64,000 nt of DNA, taken from positions 164,567,366 through 164,631,365 of the forward strand of contig CM041295.1 of NCBI GenBank assembly GCA_023052935.1. Reading direction: 5' to 3'. The position numbers and the translations under genes are program-made. The notes under the pieces were generated by a model. That model was not told where the DNA came from. It did no database searches and saw nothing but the letters and a program-made list of their open reading frames with translations. Numbering within the stretch: position 1 is the stretch's first letter; each line of letters starts with the position of its first letter. Origin of the DNA: Piezodorus guildinii (taxonomy: Eukaryota > Arthropoda > Insecta > Hemiptera > Pentatomidae). Shown here piece after piece: positions 51,280 to 62,042 of the stretch.

Positions 51280-52927
51280 CGTGGGGTATTAAAAAGAATT
51301 TGAGACAGGAATCTGGTGAGTAGGGAGATCAGTGGGCGGATGGTCTCTTGAATTTCGAAAAGGAAGGATGACAGAATGGAGGTGATGTCGATAGGATGTT
51401 GGTTGTTAAGAGAATAAGGATCAGGAGGTTGCGGTGGGTAGCTTATGTTATTATAATTGGTTGCTTGGGGCTGGACACGCTGTGGTGTACGAGGAATCGG
51501 TTCGGTTTTTAGGGGTTGAGTTGGGTTCGATGGAGTAGGTAAAGGAGTTGGACTTGGCTGTGAATGCTGAGGGGGTAATTTAACCCACAAGGGCAGGTGA
51601 TGGAGAGGAATTCGTGGAGTTTTAGCTTGGAAAAATCTGTTCTGAGGGTTGGATTGGTTAGTCTGTGGCTTGGTTTGGAAAGTCTGAGGCTTGGGTTGGG
51701 AGGCTCGAGGCGCCTGAGGTCTAGGTGGTTGTTTCCTGATTGCTTCTAGGTAGGGATTCATTTCCTGTGGTGGTTGATGCCGAGCTGTTGACGTAGATGG
51801 TTTCATTGTGGTGGCTTGAGTTAGGGGCTTATCCAATTCAGGAAACATTGTAGAAGATTCAAACTCAGGAGGCATGATGTTACTCTGTTCCTGCCGTTTA
51901 ATTGGTGTATTGAAAGTTCGGTTTCGCAGTAGGCTTTTGTAAACTGAGCATCCTCTGTAGCTCGCCGGGTGTCCTTCTCCGCAGGGAGCGCAATTTGCTG
52001 GTTCGTCTCTAGGTTTCTGGCATGTGTTTAATTCGTGTGGACCGGCACATTTGACGCACCTGGCCTGGTGGTGGCAATAAGTCTTTGTATGCCCCAAATT
52101 TTGACATTTGGTGCATTGAACAATAGTATTTTTTTGCCTCGGCTCCTCAAATTTGACCGTTGAGTAAACAAGCCTGTTGATATTAAAGATATCTGGATTA
52201 TTTGTAGATGGCTCTAAATCTACAAAGAATAAAGGTAAAGGATATCTATCTTTGGGGTGTAATACACATGTCACATTTCTTACTGTATGGCCGATTTCTT
52301 CTAATTCTTGTTTGATGATATCTGTAGGAGTGGTGGAATGAAGGCCTCGTAGAACAGCTCTGTAGGATTTTTCCTGTTTTAACTGGTAACAGTGAAAATC
52401 ATAGTTCCTTAATGAGAGGTGATTGATTAGGGTTTTGTAGGTTTCCTTGGTTGTGGTGTTGATTTTAACGTCACCAACTCGAGAAAAACATCGAAAATTG
52501 TTAGGTCCAATTAAGTTTGCTATTTCTTTACTAAAATTGATGAAATTTTCAATTTTTGAAACATAGACTGGTGGTGGCTCAGGATCAGTAAAACCTTGAG
52601 GCTCCGGAATCATATTTGGTTTGTTTTGCGTTTTATTTGGATTATTGCTGGCTGAGGAGGTGCTTGGTTTTGAGAAATCTGATGTTATGGCTGCAGAAGA
52701 TTGGCTGCGAGTAATAAATTGAGATTTGTTTTGAGGTGGTGGCATTTTAGTTTTGGATGAATTATTTTTTTTTTTTTGTTCGGAGAATTGCTAGCGGAAT
52801 TCGGAGCTGAATGGCGATTTCTCTTTTTAAGAGTACGCCGTGTTAAATATTGTGAGTCTGTCTCACTGATTTCTGAAAAAGGTGTCTCTTCCTCAGAGTC
52901 GTCGTTTGACGTATGGTCTAAGTCCAT
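51276..52927 (-). pseudogene. LINE ORF1, gag-like protein with one frameshift
   Basis: The start MDLDHTSNDDSEEETPF at 52,927 aligns with the intact copy's ORF1 start. The frame changes at an A/T homopolymer of about 15 bases near 52,764-52,778 (a lysine run), after which the protein stays open to 51,276. It carries the PRE_C2HC-like region and three knuckles, CTKCQNLGHTKTYC, CVKCAGPHELNTC and CAPCGEGHPASYRGC, followed by a Pro/Gln-rich tail. The single indel may be real or a sequencing error in the homopolymer; otherwise the gene looks functional. Confidence 0.85.
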
Positions 52928-53428
52928 ATTATAATTATTTAAAAAAATATATATAAAAAAATATTAATAATTTAAAAAAATTAAAGAAAAATATTAAACC
53001 TTTAAATAATTAGAAAAAAAATTAAACAAATTTTAAAAATTAAAATATTTACATGAAAATATAAAATAAAAGTAAAAGAACATTTAAGAATGAAAAAAAA
53101 AAAATTATAAAGGAAAAAAAAAGAACTTCTTTAGACTGTATACGAACTGAGGACGGCTGGTACCAGGTAGGTTGCCAGGCTTGGTGATAAAAGCAAAGGA
53201 TTAAGCGCCTCGTGGCAGCCTTAATGCAGTACCACCACGTAATGAGTTAGTTATTGAACAAAACTCACTCACCTCATGGTTCGATAGTCTTATTCTGTTC
53301 AACTAGTTTTATGATCACTTTTCACAAAGTATAACAACTGTTCATCACGTTTTATAATAGTTATTGAGACACAATGGCAGAGCAATTTGAATAGACAACT
53401 GCACTGTCGGCCATGACACCTAACTAGT
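52928..53428 (-). promoter_or_regulatory. 5' UTR of the damaged LINE
   Basis: About 500 bp upstream of ORF1. The part nearest ORF1 (52,930-53,110) is very A/T-rich. The distal part contains GAGGTGAGTGAG near 53,264-53,275, matching the GTGAGTG of the intact copy, although most of the surrounding sequence differs. The internal promoter is expected at the outer end, by analogy with the family. Confidence 0.4.
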
Positions 53429-54206
53429 TGAAATTGTAATTTAAAAGTTAAAATTGTAAAAAAGAAAAATTTTAAAAAGTAAGTTTTCTAATGTTTCTAT
53501 TTATTGGAAGAAATATTGTAATTTATTTTAATAAAACTTGTTTATTTCCAGTTCAAAAATGTTTATTATTGACTTCAGAACCTTTTTATATAATTAAAAA
53601 AAAGAAAAAAAAAAGGTTTTTGTGAAATTCTAATATTTTTAAGTGTTGCAATACTTTTGACGGGGAGTTTAAAACCAAATATACCGATAATGAATGATAT
53701 TTTCTTCCACATTCATAGTGCAATAGCAAGCACAATAATAAGTTAGTTTCAACAAGAGTTACAGATATAGTTGTTGACATATTACAAAAAGGATATAAAT
53801 CCACCTTAGGGATTAATTCATCAGATAGATGTGTATCACAGTCACATAAAAATAATTAGTAAAACCAAAAGGACTTATTTGCCAATCCTATATTTCTTCT
53901 AAGGAATGAAAAAAAAAAAAAAAAAAAAAAAATACAATAGTTTTTATATGAGGAGAAAAATTATACATACAAACTGCACAGTAAAAGTAGAGTATCAGTC
54001 TATCAGTCTTAGAGTATCTCTTGTGGTGATAAGTTCTCATATTGTGTGTCTCTAGTTCAAGTTTTATTTTATCAGTTATCTTGGGCCTACTCCGTAGAAA
54101 ATCTAAAACATTATTAAACGTCAGGTAAGCCTGTAGTTTAGTATTGTTGTTCTACTTTAGCAATAGAAATATACAACAAATATTAATAACTTTAAAGTAT
54201 TCATTT
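53429..54206. other. Intergenic, AT-rich, no gene seen
   Basis: Unique-looking AT-rich sequence with an A-rich run at about 53,597-53,615 and about 26 consecutive A residues ending at 53,933. No coding similarity was recognised. Confidence 0.5.
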
Positions 54207-54349
54207 CGTCAGTGCTGCCGAGTAATAGGAGTGGGGACAGTGTGTTTATAAAAGTAATCCCACTAGTCTCGTCGTAAACACGCAGTGTTTATATTATCGT
54301 TTCATTCACTTTCGTTTATTTACTCGCCATTTATTTTTTTTATTCCGCT

Positions 54350-55267
54350 ATGGCAAATTGTAAATATTGCAATAAAAGCGTCGGAAGAGACGATAAAGCA
54401 AAAATAGTGTGTAATAGTTGTCACAACATTTATCATGCTAAATGTCTTAAAATGGAAGCAATAGACCACGAAAATATATAAAAATGGATATGCCCCGATT
54501 GTGACACAGCTTCACAAACATCACCAGCAACTGACCCTAGTTCTATGTTAGAAATACTGAGGGCGCTCACCGTTGAAGTTAGGGAGATGAAGGCACGACT
54601 ACTAGGAATCGGCGAGTTAAAAAGTATTAAAGAAACACTCCAAAAACAAAATGACCTCTCCTTTGAAAATATGGAGAGATTATTAAAAATAGAAAATCTT
54701 CTGGAGGAACAAAACAAGAAAATGGAAACAATAACTATCGAAAATAATACCCTAAAACAAAAAATAACAGACCTAGAGAGCCATCTAATTTATGCAGAAC
54801 AAACCCAGTTGTCAAATACCTTAGAAATCAGAGGTATCCCAGAAAAGCCAGGAGAGACTGTGGTGGGCACGATAATGAGCGTCGGAGCGGGACTGGGCAT
54901 CCAATTGACACCGGCCGATCTGGACCACGCCGCGCGGCTCAGGCCGAAACAGGAAGGAACGCCGGGACCTATAATTGTTCGTTTTGTTCGTCAGACCTTA
55001 AGGGACGAGTTGGTGCAGTTAAGGAGAGTAAAAAGAGATTTCTCTACCCGACACCTAGGTTGGGGAGAAAATGATTTCCATCCAGTTTATGTGAGCGAAG
55101 CAATGACACCCGCCAACCGACACCTCTACTGGTTAGCCAGGCAGAAAAAAGTGGCCGTGAACATAAAGTATGTCTGGTTTAGTGGGGGTAGAGTTAGGTG
55201 TCGGAAATCTGATGGCTTCCCGGTGGTAATAGTAAGTAAACCAACCGACTTGGACGTTTTTACCTGA
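54350..55267 (+). pseudogene. LINE ORF1: PHD finger, coiled coil, FP-like domain
   Basis: Read from the ATG giving MANCKYCNKS, the product would be 305 residues with one in-frame TAA at codon 44. Residues about 4-50 form a PHD-type zinc finger: CKYC, CNSC, IYHAKC, then after the stop WICPDC. Residues about 65-150 are rich in charged heptads typical of a coiled coil (for example ENMERLLKIENLLEEQNKK), likely for trimerisation. The C-terminal part holds PIIVRFVRQTLRDEL, STRHLG, VYVSEAMTPANRHLYWLAR and YVWFSGGRVRCRKSDG, resembling the C-terminal domain of baculovirus FP proteins that is common in insect LINE ORF1 proteins. Its role would be RNA binding and chaperoning. The single stop is the only break. 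Confidence 0.85.
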
Positions 55268-55618
55268 AATATTTTAGTTAGTCTCCAACTGATTATAAAA
55301 GGTTTATTTTTTCTTACAGAAGTATTAGTTATGTTTATTTTTATTGGTTTACTTTTATTTTTTTCTATGTTAAAACTTTTCAGTAGAAATAATTTTTATT
55401 TTTTCTCCTTTTTTATTTATACTTCTCGTGAAAATGTATTTTTAATATTATATAGATTCATTAAGTCATTAATTATATATTTATCTTATTTTTTTATTGA
55501 ATTTTTTGAAATTGTATTATTTTTTTTCTTATTTTATTGAACACTTCTTAAAAATGTATTGTATCCTATTCCTAAACCTAAAACTTTTTTCCTGTTCTAT
55601 TACTTCACATTCCCAGTC
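55268..55618 (+). other. Spacer between the two ORFs of the CR1-like LINE
   Basis: T-rich, non-coding in appearance. A 69-codon frame at 55,331 is all hydrophobic low-complexity sequence and is not considered a gene. It may contain sequence that guides ORF2 translation, but nothing specific is visible. Confidence 0.5.
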
Positions 55619-58431
55619 ATGACCAATCTCCTCATGTCCTGTCACGTTAATGCATAATCCCTCATAGCCCATATCGATGAATTCCAACAATATTTTCTAG
55701 ATAATTTCTATCACATAATAGCTGTATCCCAAAACCTGGCTCAAACCTCACATCCCATCCTCTCAAGTATCCCTCTCCAATTATTCCTTCCTTCGCCATG
55801 ATAGATCTGATCGCAGGGGTGGTGGTGCGGGTTTGTATATACATGACAGCCTCGAGGCCAAAATCCTTTTCCAATCCCTTCTCCTGACTATCCTCATCTT
55901 GAATATATATTTGTGGAGATTTCAACTTTCTCATCTCCTCTCCTTTATGTGTTTATCTACCGACCCCCTTACATACCATTCGATGACCTATTTGAATCTT
56001 CCCTTATCCAAATGGTTTCCTGCTATTCTAATATCATTATCTCAGGAGACTTTAATGTTAATATGGCATCAGAATCGTCAGATAAATATTTTCTTTCCAA
56101 CCTATTGTTCTCTCTGAATCTCTACCTAGTACCCTACTCTCCTACCCACCATACTCAATTTTCTGACACCTGGTTAGACCTCCATATTACAGACTCTCCT
56201 CTCAAAGTCCTTTCGTCTTCCCAGCACCCGGTCCCGTTCCTTTCTTCGCACGACCTCATCCAGATTACTTACAATCTACCCGTTAAATCCTTCTCTCCTA
56301 AAGAGATCTCTTATCGTAATTTGAACCTACTCTCCTACGAATCCCTTCAAAATGACCTGGAATCCTTCCATTGGGACATCATATATTCCTATAATTCCAT
56401 AGATCCTATGGTTTCCGCTCTTACCTCAAATCTAAAATCCTTATTAGACTTTCATGCTCCTATGATAACCCGAACCTTACGCCGCCCAACTGCGCCTTGG
56501 CTGACTCCCGAAATAAAGACAATGATGAGAATACGGGAAGCAGCAAGACGCAAATTTCGTCGTACTCGCCTGCCTGCAGACTTTGTGCATTTTAAAGAAC
56601 TTCGAAATGAAGCCCAGGTCGCAGTTCGGCGAGCTAAATCCCTCCATATCCATACCGCCCTCTCCAATGCTCCTGATTCCAAATCAAAATGGAAAATACT
56701 GCGTAAATTATCTTTCCCAGAATCGAATAATCTCACCTCAATACCAGTCACACCAGACGATCTTAATAGTCATTTCACATCTTTTGTTCCTAACTCGCCA
56801 TCCTTTACCGATATTGAACATCATAGCTTTAACCCAAATAGCTTTTTCTTCTCTCACATCTCAGATGAGGAATTATTAACCACAATCCTAAAATCCCACA
56901 CCAATGATTATGGACCTGATAACATCCCTGTAACATTAATAAAATCCTGTCTTCAGGTCCTCTTACCCATTCTCTATCATGTTTACAATTTTTCCTAGCA
57001 ATATTCCATATTTCCTACCTCTTGGAAAACCGCTCTAGTCCGACCATTGAACAAAATCCCAAACCCTTCTTCTCCGCTTGACTTCCGTCCTATTTCACTC
57101 CTGTCTAATCTTTCCAAGCCACTGGAACGCCTAGTGCAAACCCAGCTCTCAAATTTTCTAGAAGAAAATTCCCTCTTGAATCCTCTACAATCCGGCTTCC
57201 GAGAAGGGTATTCTACTCAATCCGCTCTCCTTAAAATAACTCAGGACCTCCAAACCGCCATGGAACACCAACAACTAACAATCCTTATCCTTTTAGATTT
57301 TTCCAAAGCTTTCGACACCGTTGATCACAACATTCTCCTTTCCAAACTTAGAAATCTTCCTCTATCCAATAGTGCTCTGCGATGGTTCAAGTCCTTCCTT
57401 TCTGACCGTTCCCAGTACGTAGTGGTTCCAGGCCAAACTCCTTCCACGACTCTGCCTCTATCCTGTGGTGTCCCACAGGGCTCATCACTGTCTCCCACCC
57501 TATTTGCCATTTACATAAATGACATCCTCTCCTCATTGATCACTCCCAATATCATTTGTATGCCGACGATTTCCAAATTTACCTGTCCTTCCCACCCTCA
57601 GATCTATTACTAGCAGCCGATAAGCTACAAAAGGATTTAAATAAAATTAGTCAGTGGGCCACAGATAACAAGCGAAAGCTGAATGCTAAGAAGACTAAGG
57701 CAATCGCAATAGGTTCAAGTCCGCTCCTTAAAACTCTCCCTCCCATTCCTACACTTTTGCTAAATGATGATCCAATAGAATTCCTTCACTCCATTAAAAA
57801 CCTTGGAATCACTTTTGACCAAACCCTCTCCTGGAAAAACCATATTTCTGACATCTCCCGCCGCTCCTTCATCACTCTAAAGCGATTAAATGGCATCCGT
57901 CACCTCTTTCCTCTAGAAACCCTTAGGCTACTGGTTTCCTCCCTAATATTCCCCCACTTTGACTATTGCTGTACGGTGTTTGGGGGTGTCTCTGGAGATC
58001 TTGAGGAAAAACTAAAAAGGCTATTTAATTGTTTCATCCGATTCATCTTTAGGATCTCCAGAGACACCTCTGTCACTCGATTCTACGAAGAGTTAAAGTG
58101 GCTTTATCCTTCCTATCGTCGTAAGTACTTCTTGGCATCCTTCCTCTATAAAGTAATCCGATCCCGCCGTCCATCATACATCTCTGACCTCCTACTATTC
58201 AAATCCTCGATTCATTCCCGCAACACTCGAGCACGGCCTTCTGATTTGTATATTCCGCCCCATTGAACCGCAGCTTTCGACAGATCTTTCATTATCCGAT
58301 CATCTTCCATATGGAACTCTATCCCTTCTCATATCCGTAACTCTAATACCCTTCCAACCTTTAAATCCCGTCTATTCAATTACTTCCTATCCATTCAATT
58401 TCCAAGGAATCTCGACAATAACCAATTTTAA
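55619..58431 (+). pseudogene. LINE ORF2, endonuclease and reverse transcriptase, broken
   Basis: The start is placed at MTNLLMSCHVNA because CR1-like ORF2 proteins begin with a similar strand before the endonuclease core. Endonuclease motifs: TWLKPHIPS, GGGAGLYIHDSLEAK, FIYRPPY, IIISGDFNVNM, LSSHDLIQI. Reverse transcriptase motifs: LDFRPISLLSNLSKPLERL, LQSGFREGYST, LLDFSKAFDTVDH, SCGVPQGSSLSPTLFAIYI, HLYADDFQIY (catalytic YADD), and the C-terminal IWNSIPSHIRNSNTLPTFKS. Breaks: a TAA about 12 codons in, a frameshift near 55,735 and probably another near 55,910, a TAG at 56,996, a frameshift just before YADD near 57,555 and a TGA at 58,264. There is no RNase H. The enzyme would have carried out target-primed reverse transcription; this copy cannot. 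Confidence 0.87.
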
Positions 58432-58917
58432 ATGAGAATGTTAAAATAAAAAAAAAATAATAAAGAAAAAATAATAATAATAATAAATAAATAAATTTTT
58501 AAAAAATCACAGAAGCGTTAATATAGAAGTTATTTTTTTTTTCTCCTGTTTTTATTTTTGTTTTTTTAATTAGATAGGAATTGTATATAATTATTTTTTG
58601 ATCAAAGCTCTGCACAGGAACAGAAGGATAATTTTGTATTTTATTTTTTTTAACTATCATCTAAATTAGTTTTATGTACATATATATTATTTTTTGTTTC
58701 TCTCACTCGAATTGGAATGAGAAGTCGATTTATTATATTCAACAGTTTGGTTTTATATGTTATCTTTGTCTTGTGTATTTATTTTTTACTTTATCACTGT
58801 ATTTTTTTTTTCTTCCATTATTACTCTAAGGCATCTAAGACTTTATTTACTTGCATATGTATTATTCTGAAGGGACTTGTCCCAGAATAAATAAAGAAAT
58901 TATTATTATTATTATTA
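58432..58917 (+). other. 3' UTR and tail of the CR1-like LINE
   Basis: AT-rich 3' UTR ending in GAAGGGACTTGTCCCAGAA, then AATAAATAAAG and a short (ATT)n tail. The GGGAC-loop-GTCCC hairpin is also found at the end of the LINE fragment at 47.0 kb, so it is probably the signal the reverse transcriptase recognises. Confidence 0.7.
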
Positions 58918-59027
58918 AAACTGGCCAAAAAAAAAAAAAAAACAAAAAAAAAAAACAAGAATAAACATTTTTACTAGAAATAAAATTTAACAAACACTTA
59001 CAAATGTAAAAATGTTTATTATTGTAT

Positions 59028-59500
59028 AGCATTTCCAAGTCAAATTCAACCTTTTCCAAGTCAAATTCAACCTTTTCCAAGTCAAATTCAACCTTTTCCA
59101 AGTCAAATTCAACCTTTTCCAAGTCAAATTCAACCTTTTCCAAGTCAAATTACCTTTTCCAAGTCAAATTCAACCTTTCAAGTCAAATTCACCTTTTCCA
59201 TTTCAAATTCAACCTTTTTCGATTTCAATAAAATAATAAAAATCAAATTAATATGATTTTATGTTTAAATGGTTATTTTAATTACACCTTGTGTTTTTAA
59301 CCCTTGTGGCTTGTTAAATGTTCCCAGGGGCCTTTCTACATATAAGTAGTCACGACTATAATAATAAGTATAACCGATACTTTAATTTTAAGACATTTGC
59401 GATACAAGGTCTGGTAGTCGGATTAGCGGGATTCGTTTTATTTTAGTTTTATAATCGCGGGCGAAAATATTATCAATAGAGGTTTATTTTAACTTTTTCG
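59028..59500 (+). repeat. Left terminal inverted repeat of the 2.4-kb element
   Basis: Nine or so 21-bp units (TTTTCCAAGTCAAATTCAACC) fill 59,028-59,217, followed by about 280 bp that match the reverse complement of 61,025-61,310, including GCCACAAGGGTTAAAAACAC on the opposite strand. A few units have small deletions. Confidence 0.85.
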
Positions 59501-59785
59501 TATTTATTGGTTAGTAGGCTCAGCAGATGCGTTCCCAAAGGTTCGTTACCGATTATACTATTAATTTTAATCGCGCTCGCTCAAATATGGGTTTATTATA
59601 ACTTTTTCGTATTTGTTGGATACAAGGCTCAGAAGCTGCGTTCCCAAAGGTTCGTTACCGACTACACTATTAATTTTAATCGCGCTCGCTCAAATATGGT
59701 TTTATTATGACTTTTTCGTATTTATTGGATACAAGGCTCAGTAGCTGCGTTTCCAAAGGTTCGTTACCGATAATGTATTTTTAGT
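59501..59785 (+). repeat. 109-bp tandem repeat, minority orientation
   Basis: About 2.5 copies of the unit containing AGCTGCGTTCCCAAAGGTTC, GTTACCGA, ATCGCGCTCGCTCAAATATG and ACTTTTTCGTATTTATTGGA. These are in reverse orientation to the larger block downstream, so this part extends the inverted repeat. Confidence 0.85.
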
Positions 59786-59939
59786 CAGTTGGTCTAATTT
59801 ATGTTTATTTCGTGTTTTTTGTAACTTTTCATGTATTGGGTTACCGTTCATCCTTTTTTTCAGAATAGTAAGTTATCTTTTTGGTTAATATTTTGGAGTT
59901 TGATAATAATCAGCTAAACAGAACGATTTTATAAGTACA
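59786..59939. other. Loop region at the centre of inversion
   Basis: About 150 bp that separates the two oppositely oriented repeat blocks (GTCAGTTGGTCTAATTTATG, GGGTTACCGTTCATCC). It has no repeat match inside the window and no coding potential. Confidence 0.6.
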
Positions 59940-61024
59940 TTCTTATTTGATAAACCTCTACTTGAGTTAGCGCAATTAAAATTAATAGTATAATCTGTAA
60001 CGAGTCCTTGGTTACGCAGCGACTGAGCCTAGTATGCAGTAAATACGAACAAGTTAAAATAAACCTCTTCTTGAGCGAGAGCTCTTAAAATAAATTGAAT
60101 AATCGGGATAGCAACCCCCACAACGCATCAACTGAGCCTAATAGTGAATAAATACGAAAAAGTTATAATAAACCCATATTTGAGCGAGCGTACGAATAAT
60201 TAATAGAATGATCGGGAAAGAACCCCCCGTAACGCAGCAACTGAGCCTAGTATCCAATAAATACGAAAAAGTTATAATAAACCCATATTTGAGTGAGCGC
60301 ACGAATAATTAATAGACTGGTCGGGAAAGAACCCCCCGTAACGCAGCTACTGTGCCTAGTATCCAATAAATACGAAAAAGTAATAATAAACCCATATTTG
60401 AGCGAGCGCGATTAAAATTAATAGTGTAATCGGTAACGAACCTTTGGGAACGCAGCTACTGAGCCTTGTATCCAATAAATACGAAAAAGTCATAATAAAA
60501 CCATATTTGAGCGAGCGCGATTAAAATTAAAAGTGTAATTGGTAACGAACCTTTGGGAACGCAGCTACTGAGCCTTGCATCCAATAAATACGAAAAAGTC
60601 ATAATAAAACCATATTTGAGCGAGCGCGATTAAAATTAATAGTGTAATCGGTAACGAACCTTTGGGAACGCAGCTACTGAGCCTTGTATCCAATAAATAC
60701 GAAAAAGTCATAATAAAACCATATTTGAGCGAGCGCGATTAAAATTAATAGTGTAATCTGTAACGAACCTTTGGGAACGCAGCTACTGAGCCTTGTATCC
60801 AATAAATATGAAAAAGTTATAATAAACCCATATTTGAGCGAGCGCGATTAAAATTAATAGTGTAGTCGGTAACGAACCTTTGGGAACGCAGCTACTGAGC
60901 CTTGGATCCAATAAATACGAAAAAGTTATAATAAACCCATATTTGAGCGAGCGCGATTAAAATTAATAGTATAATCGGTAACGAACCTTTGGGAACGCAT
61001 CTGCTGAGCCTACTATCCAATAAA
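59940..61024 (-). repeat. 109-bp tandem repeat, majority orientation
   Basis: About ten copies with GAGCCTTGTATCCAATAAAT at 60,461, 60,570 and 60,679, a period of 109 bp. The outer copies near 60,050-60,350 are most diverged (GGGAAAGAACCCCCCGTAAC) and the copies at 60,400-60,980 are nearly identical, which suggests recent homogenisation. The period is close to the 112 bp of the large satellite, but I see no convincing sequence similarity between the two units. Confidence 0.9.
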
Positions 61025-61421
61025 TACGAAAAAGTTAAAATAAACCTCTATTGATAATATTTTCGCCCGCGATTATAAAACTAAAATAAAAACGAATCCC
61101 GCTAATCCGACTACCAGACCTTGTATCGCAAATGTCTTAAAATTAAAGTATCGGTTATACTTATTATTATATTCGTGACTACTTATATGTAGAAAGGCCC
61201 CTGGGAACATTTAACAAGCCACAAGGGTTAAAAACACAAGGTGTAATTAAAATAACCATTAAAACATAAAATCATATTAATTTGATTTTTATTATTTTAT
61301 TGAAATCGAAAAAGGTTGAATTTGAAATGGAAAAGGTTGAATTTGACTTGGAAAAGGTTGAATTTGACTTGGAAAAGGTTGAATTTGACTTGGAAAAGGT
61401 TGAATTTGACTTGGAAATGCT
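61025..61421 (-). repeat. Right terminal inverted repeat of the 2.4-kb element
   Basis: Reverse complement of the left end. The non-repetitive block spans 61,025-61,310 and only about five 21-bp units remain at 61,311-61,421, against nine on the left. The ends therefore differ in copy number while the inner part is nearly identical. Confidence 0.85.
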
Positions 61422-61422
61422 G

Positions 61423-61484
<62 letters not shown>
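61423..61484 (+). repeat. (TA)n microsatellite, left of the Penelope pair
   Basis: A nearly pure TA tract of about 60 bp that starts inside the candidate duplication next to the foldback element. A matching tract lies on the other side of the Penelope pair. Confidence 0.9.
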
Positions 61485-61486
<2 letters not shown>

Positions 61487-61588
61487 AGAAATTAATTCAT
61501 CGACCCTTTTTTTATATTATAATTTTGTTTTAAATAATTCGGGTTTTGGGCCATTAAACCAATACTCCTTCTTAATTTTCTTTATTTT

Positions 61589-61636
61589 GACGTTTCGATC
61601 CTCCGTCCATGAATACACATAGGATCCTTTTCACTG
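61589..61636 (-). ncRNA. Hammerhead-like motif, minus Penelope copy
   Basis: Mirror copy of the motif at 63,294-63,341: CAGTGAAAAG, a 6-bp stem GATCCT/AGGATC, and GAAACGTC. See that entry for the reasoning. Confidence 0.3.
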
Positions 61637-62042
61637 CAACTAAACATAATTGGTTACATTTTGCAGTATGTTGGTTACATTTTCCATAAATCATCTATCT
61701 ATAGCCGGGTACAATATATTATAGAAACATCTTACCAAAGAATTTTATTGAGCACCGGCACACCACTCAGGCTAACACAGGGCACTGGGATCTCCAAGCC
61801 CTCCCCCCTCCAGCCTTGGCGGCCGAAGCTCAACTTATCAATAAATAAATACAATAAAATTATTCTATTAAAAATACAAGGTCAACAACGCTTAAAAAAT
61901 ATATCACAAAAACAACAATAAAACAAACCAAACTATTATATAGACCAATAACTATGAAACAATCTAAAATATTTTATATAAATAATGATTATAAAAACTG
62001 ATAACAATAAACAACTTATATATTAACCATAATAAAACTTTT

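Larger units (their letters stand above)
48965..53428 (-). mobile_element. Jockey-like LINE, damaged relative of the 12.3-kb copy
   Basis: Same order as the intact LINE (5' UTR, ORF1, ATGA overlap, ORF2) but a different sequence family member. The first bases differ while retaining ATGGCCG and the downstream GTGAGTG. ORF1 has a frameshift in a homopolymer. ORF2 has several frameshifts and loses about its last 200 codons; the reading frame stops after NNSPLV, and an unrelated 3' sequence ends in an AATAAATTATTATTACTATT tail. No target duplication was found. The 5' boundary is approximate. Confidence 0.85.
54207..58917 (+). mobile_element. CR1/L2-like non-LTR retrotransposon, broken copy
   Basis: A LINE of about 4.7 kb with ORF1 (PHD, coiled coil, FP-like domain), an AT-rich inter-ORF spacer, ORF2 (endonuclease and reverse transcriptase), a 3' UTR ending in the hairpin GGGACTTGTCCC, an AATAAATAAAG signal and a short (ATT)n tail. 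The microsatellite tail and lack of poly(A) are typical of CR1/L2-type LINEs. The 5' end is estimated from the start of the GC-richer leader near CAGTGCTGCCGAG. Several stops and frameshifts make it inactive. A 3' fragment of a relative lies at 47.0-47.6 kb. Confidence 0.88.
59028..61421. mobile_element. 2.4-kb foldback-like element with tandem repeats inside
   Basis: It begins AGCATTTCCAAGTCAAATTC and ends GACTTGGAAATGCT, the same termini as the 44.7-kb element. GTAT borders both ends (59,024-59,027 and 61,422-61,425), consistent with a 4-bp target duplication. Inverted repeats run inward through the 21-bp subrepeats, a non-repetitive block (AATCAAATTAATATGATTTT, GTTCCCAGGGGCCTTTC, GGTCTGGTAGTCGGATTAGC) and into an internal 109-bp repeat. 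There is no transposase, so it is non-autonomous. Confidence 0.8.

Noticed and set aside
53586..53804. 72-codon minus-strand frame ending in poly-Phe
   Set aside because: Low-complexity AT-rich sequence without any family resemblance.
54433..54717. 94-codon minus-strand frame
   Set aside because: Shadow of the LINE ORF1 on the opposite strand.
61661..61921. 86-codon frames in both Penelope arms (also 63,009-63,269)
   Set aside because: They run antisense to the element's 3' region and are duplicated only because the arms are duplicated.
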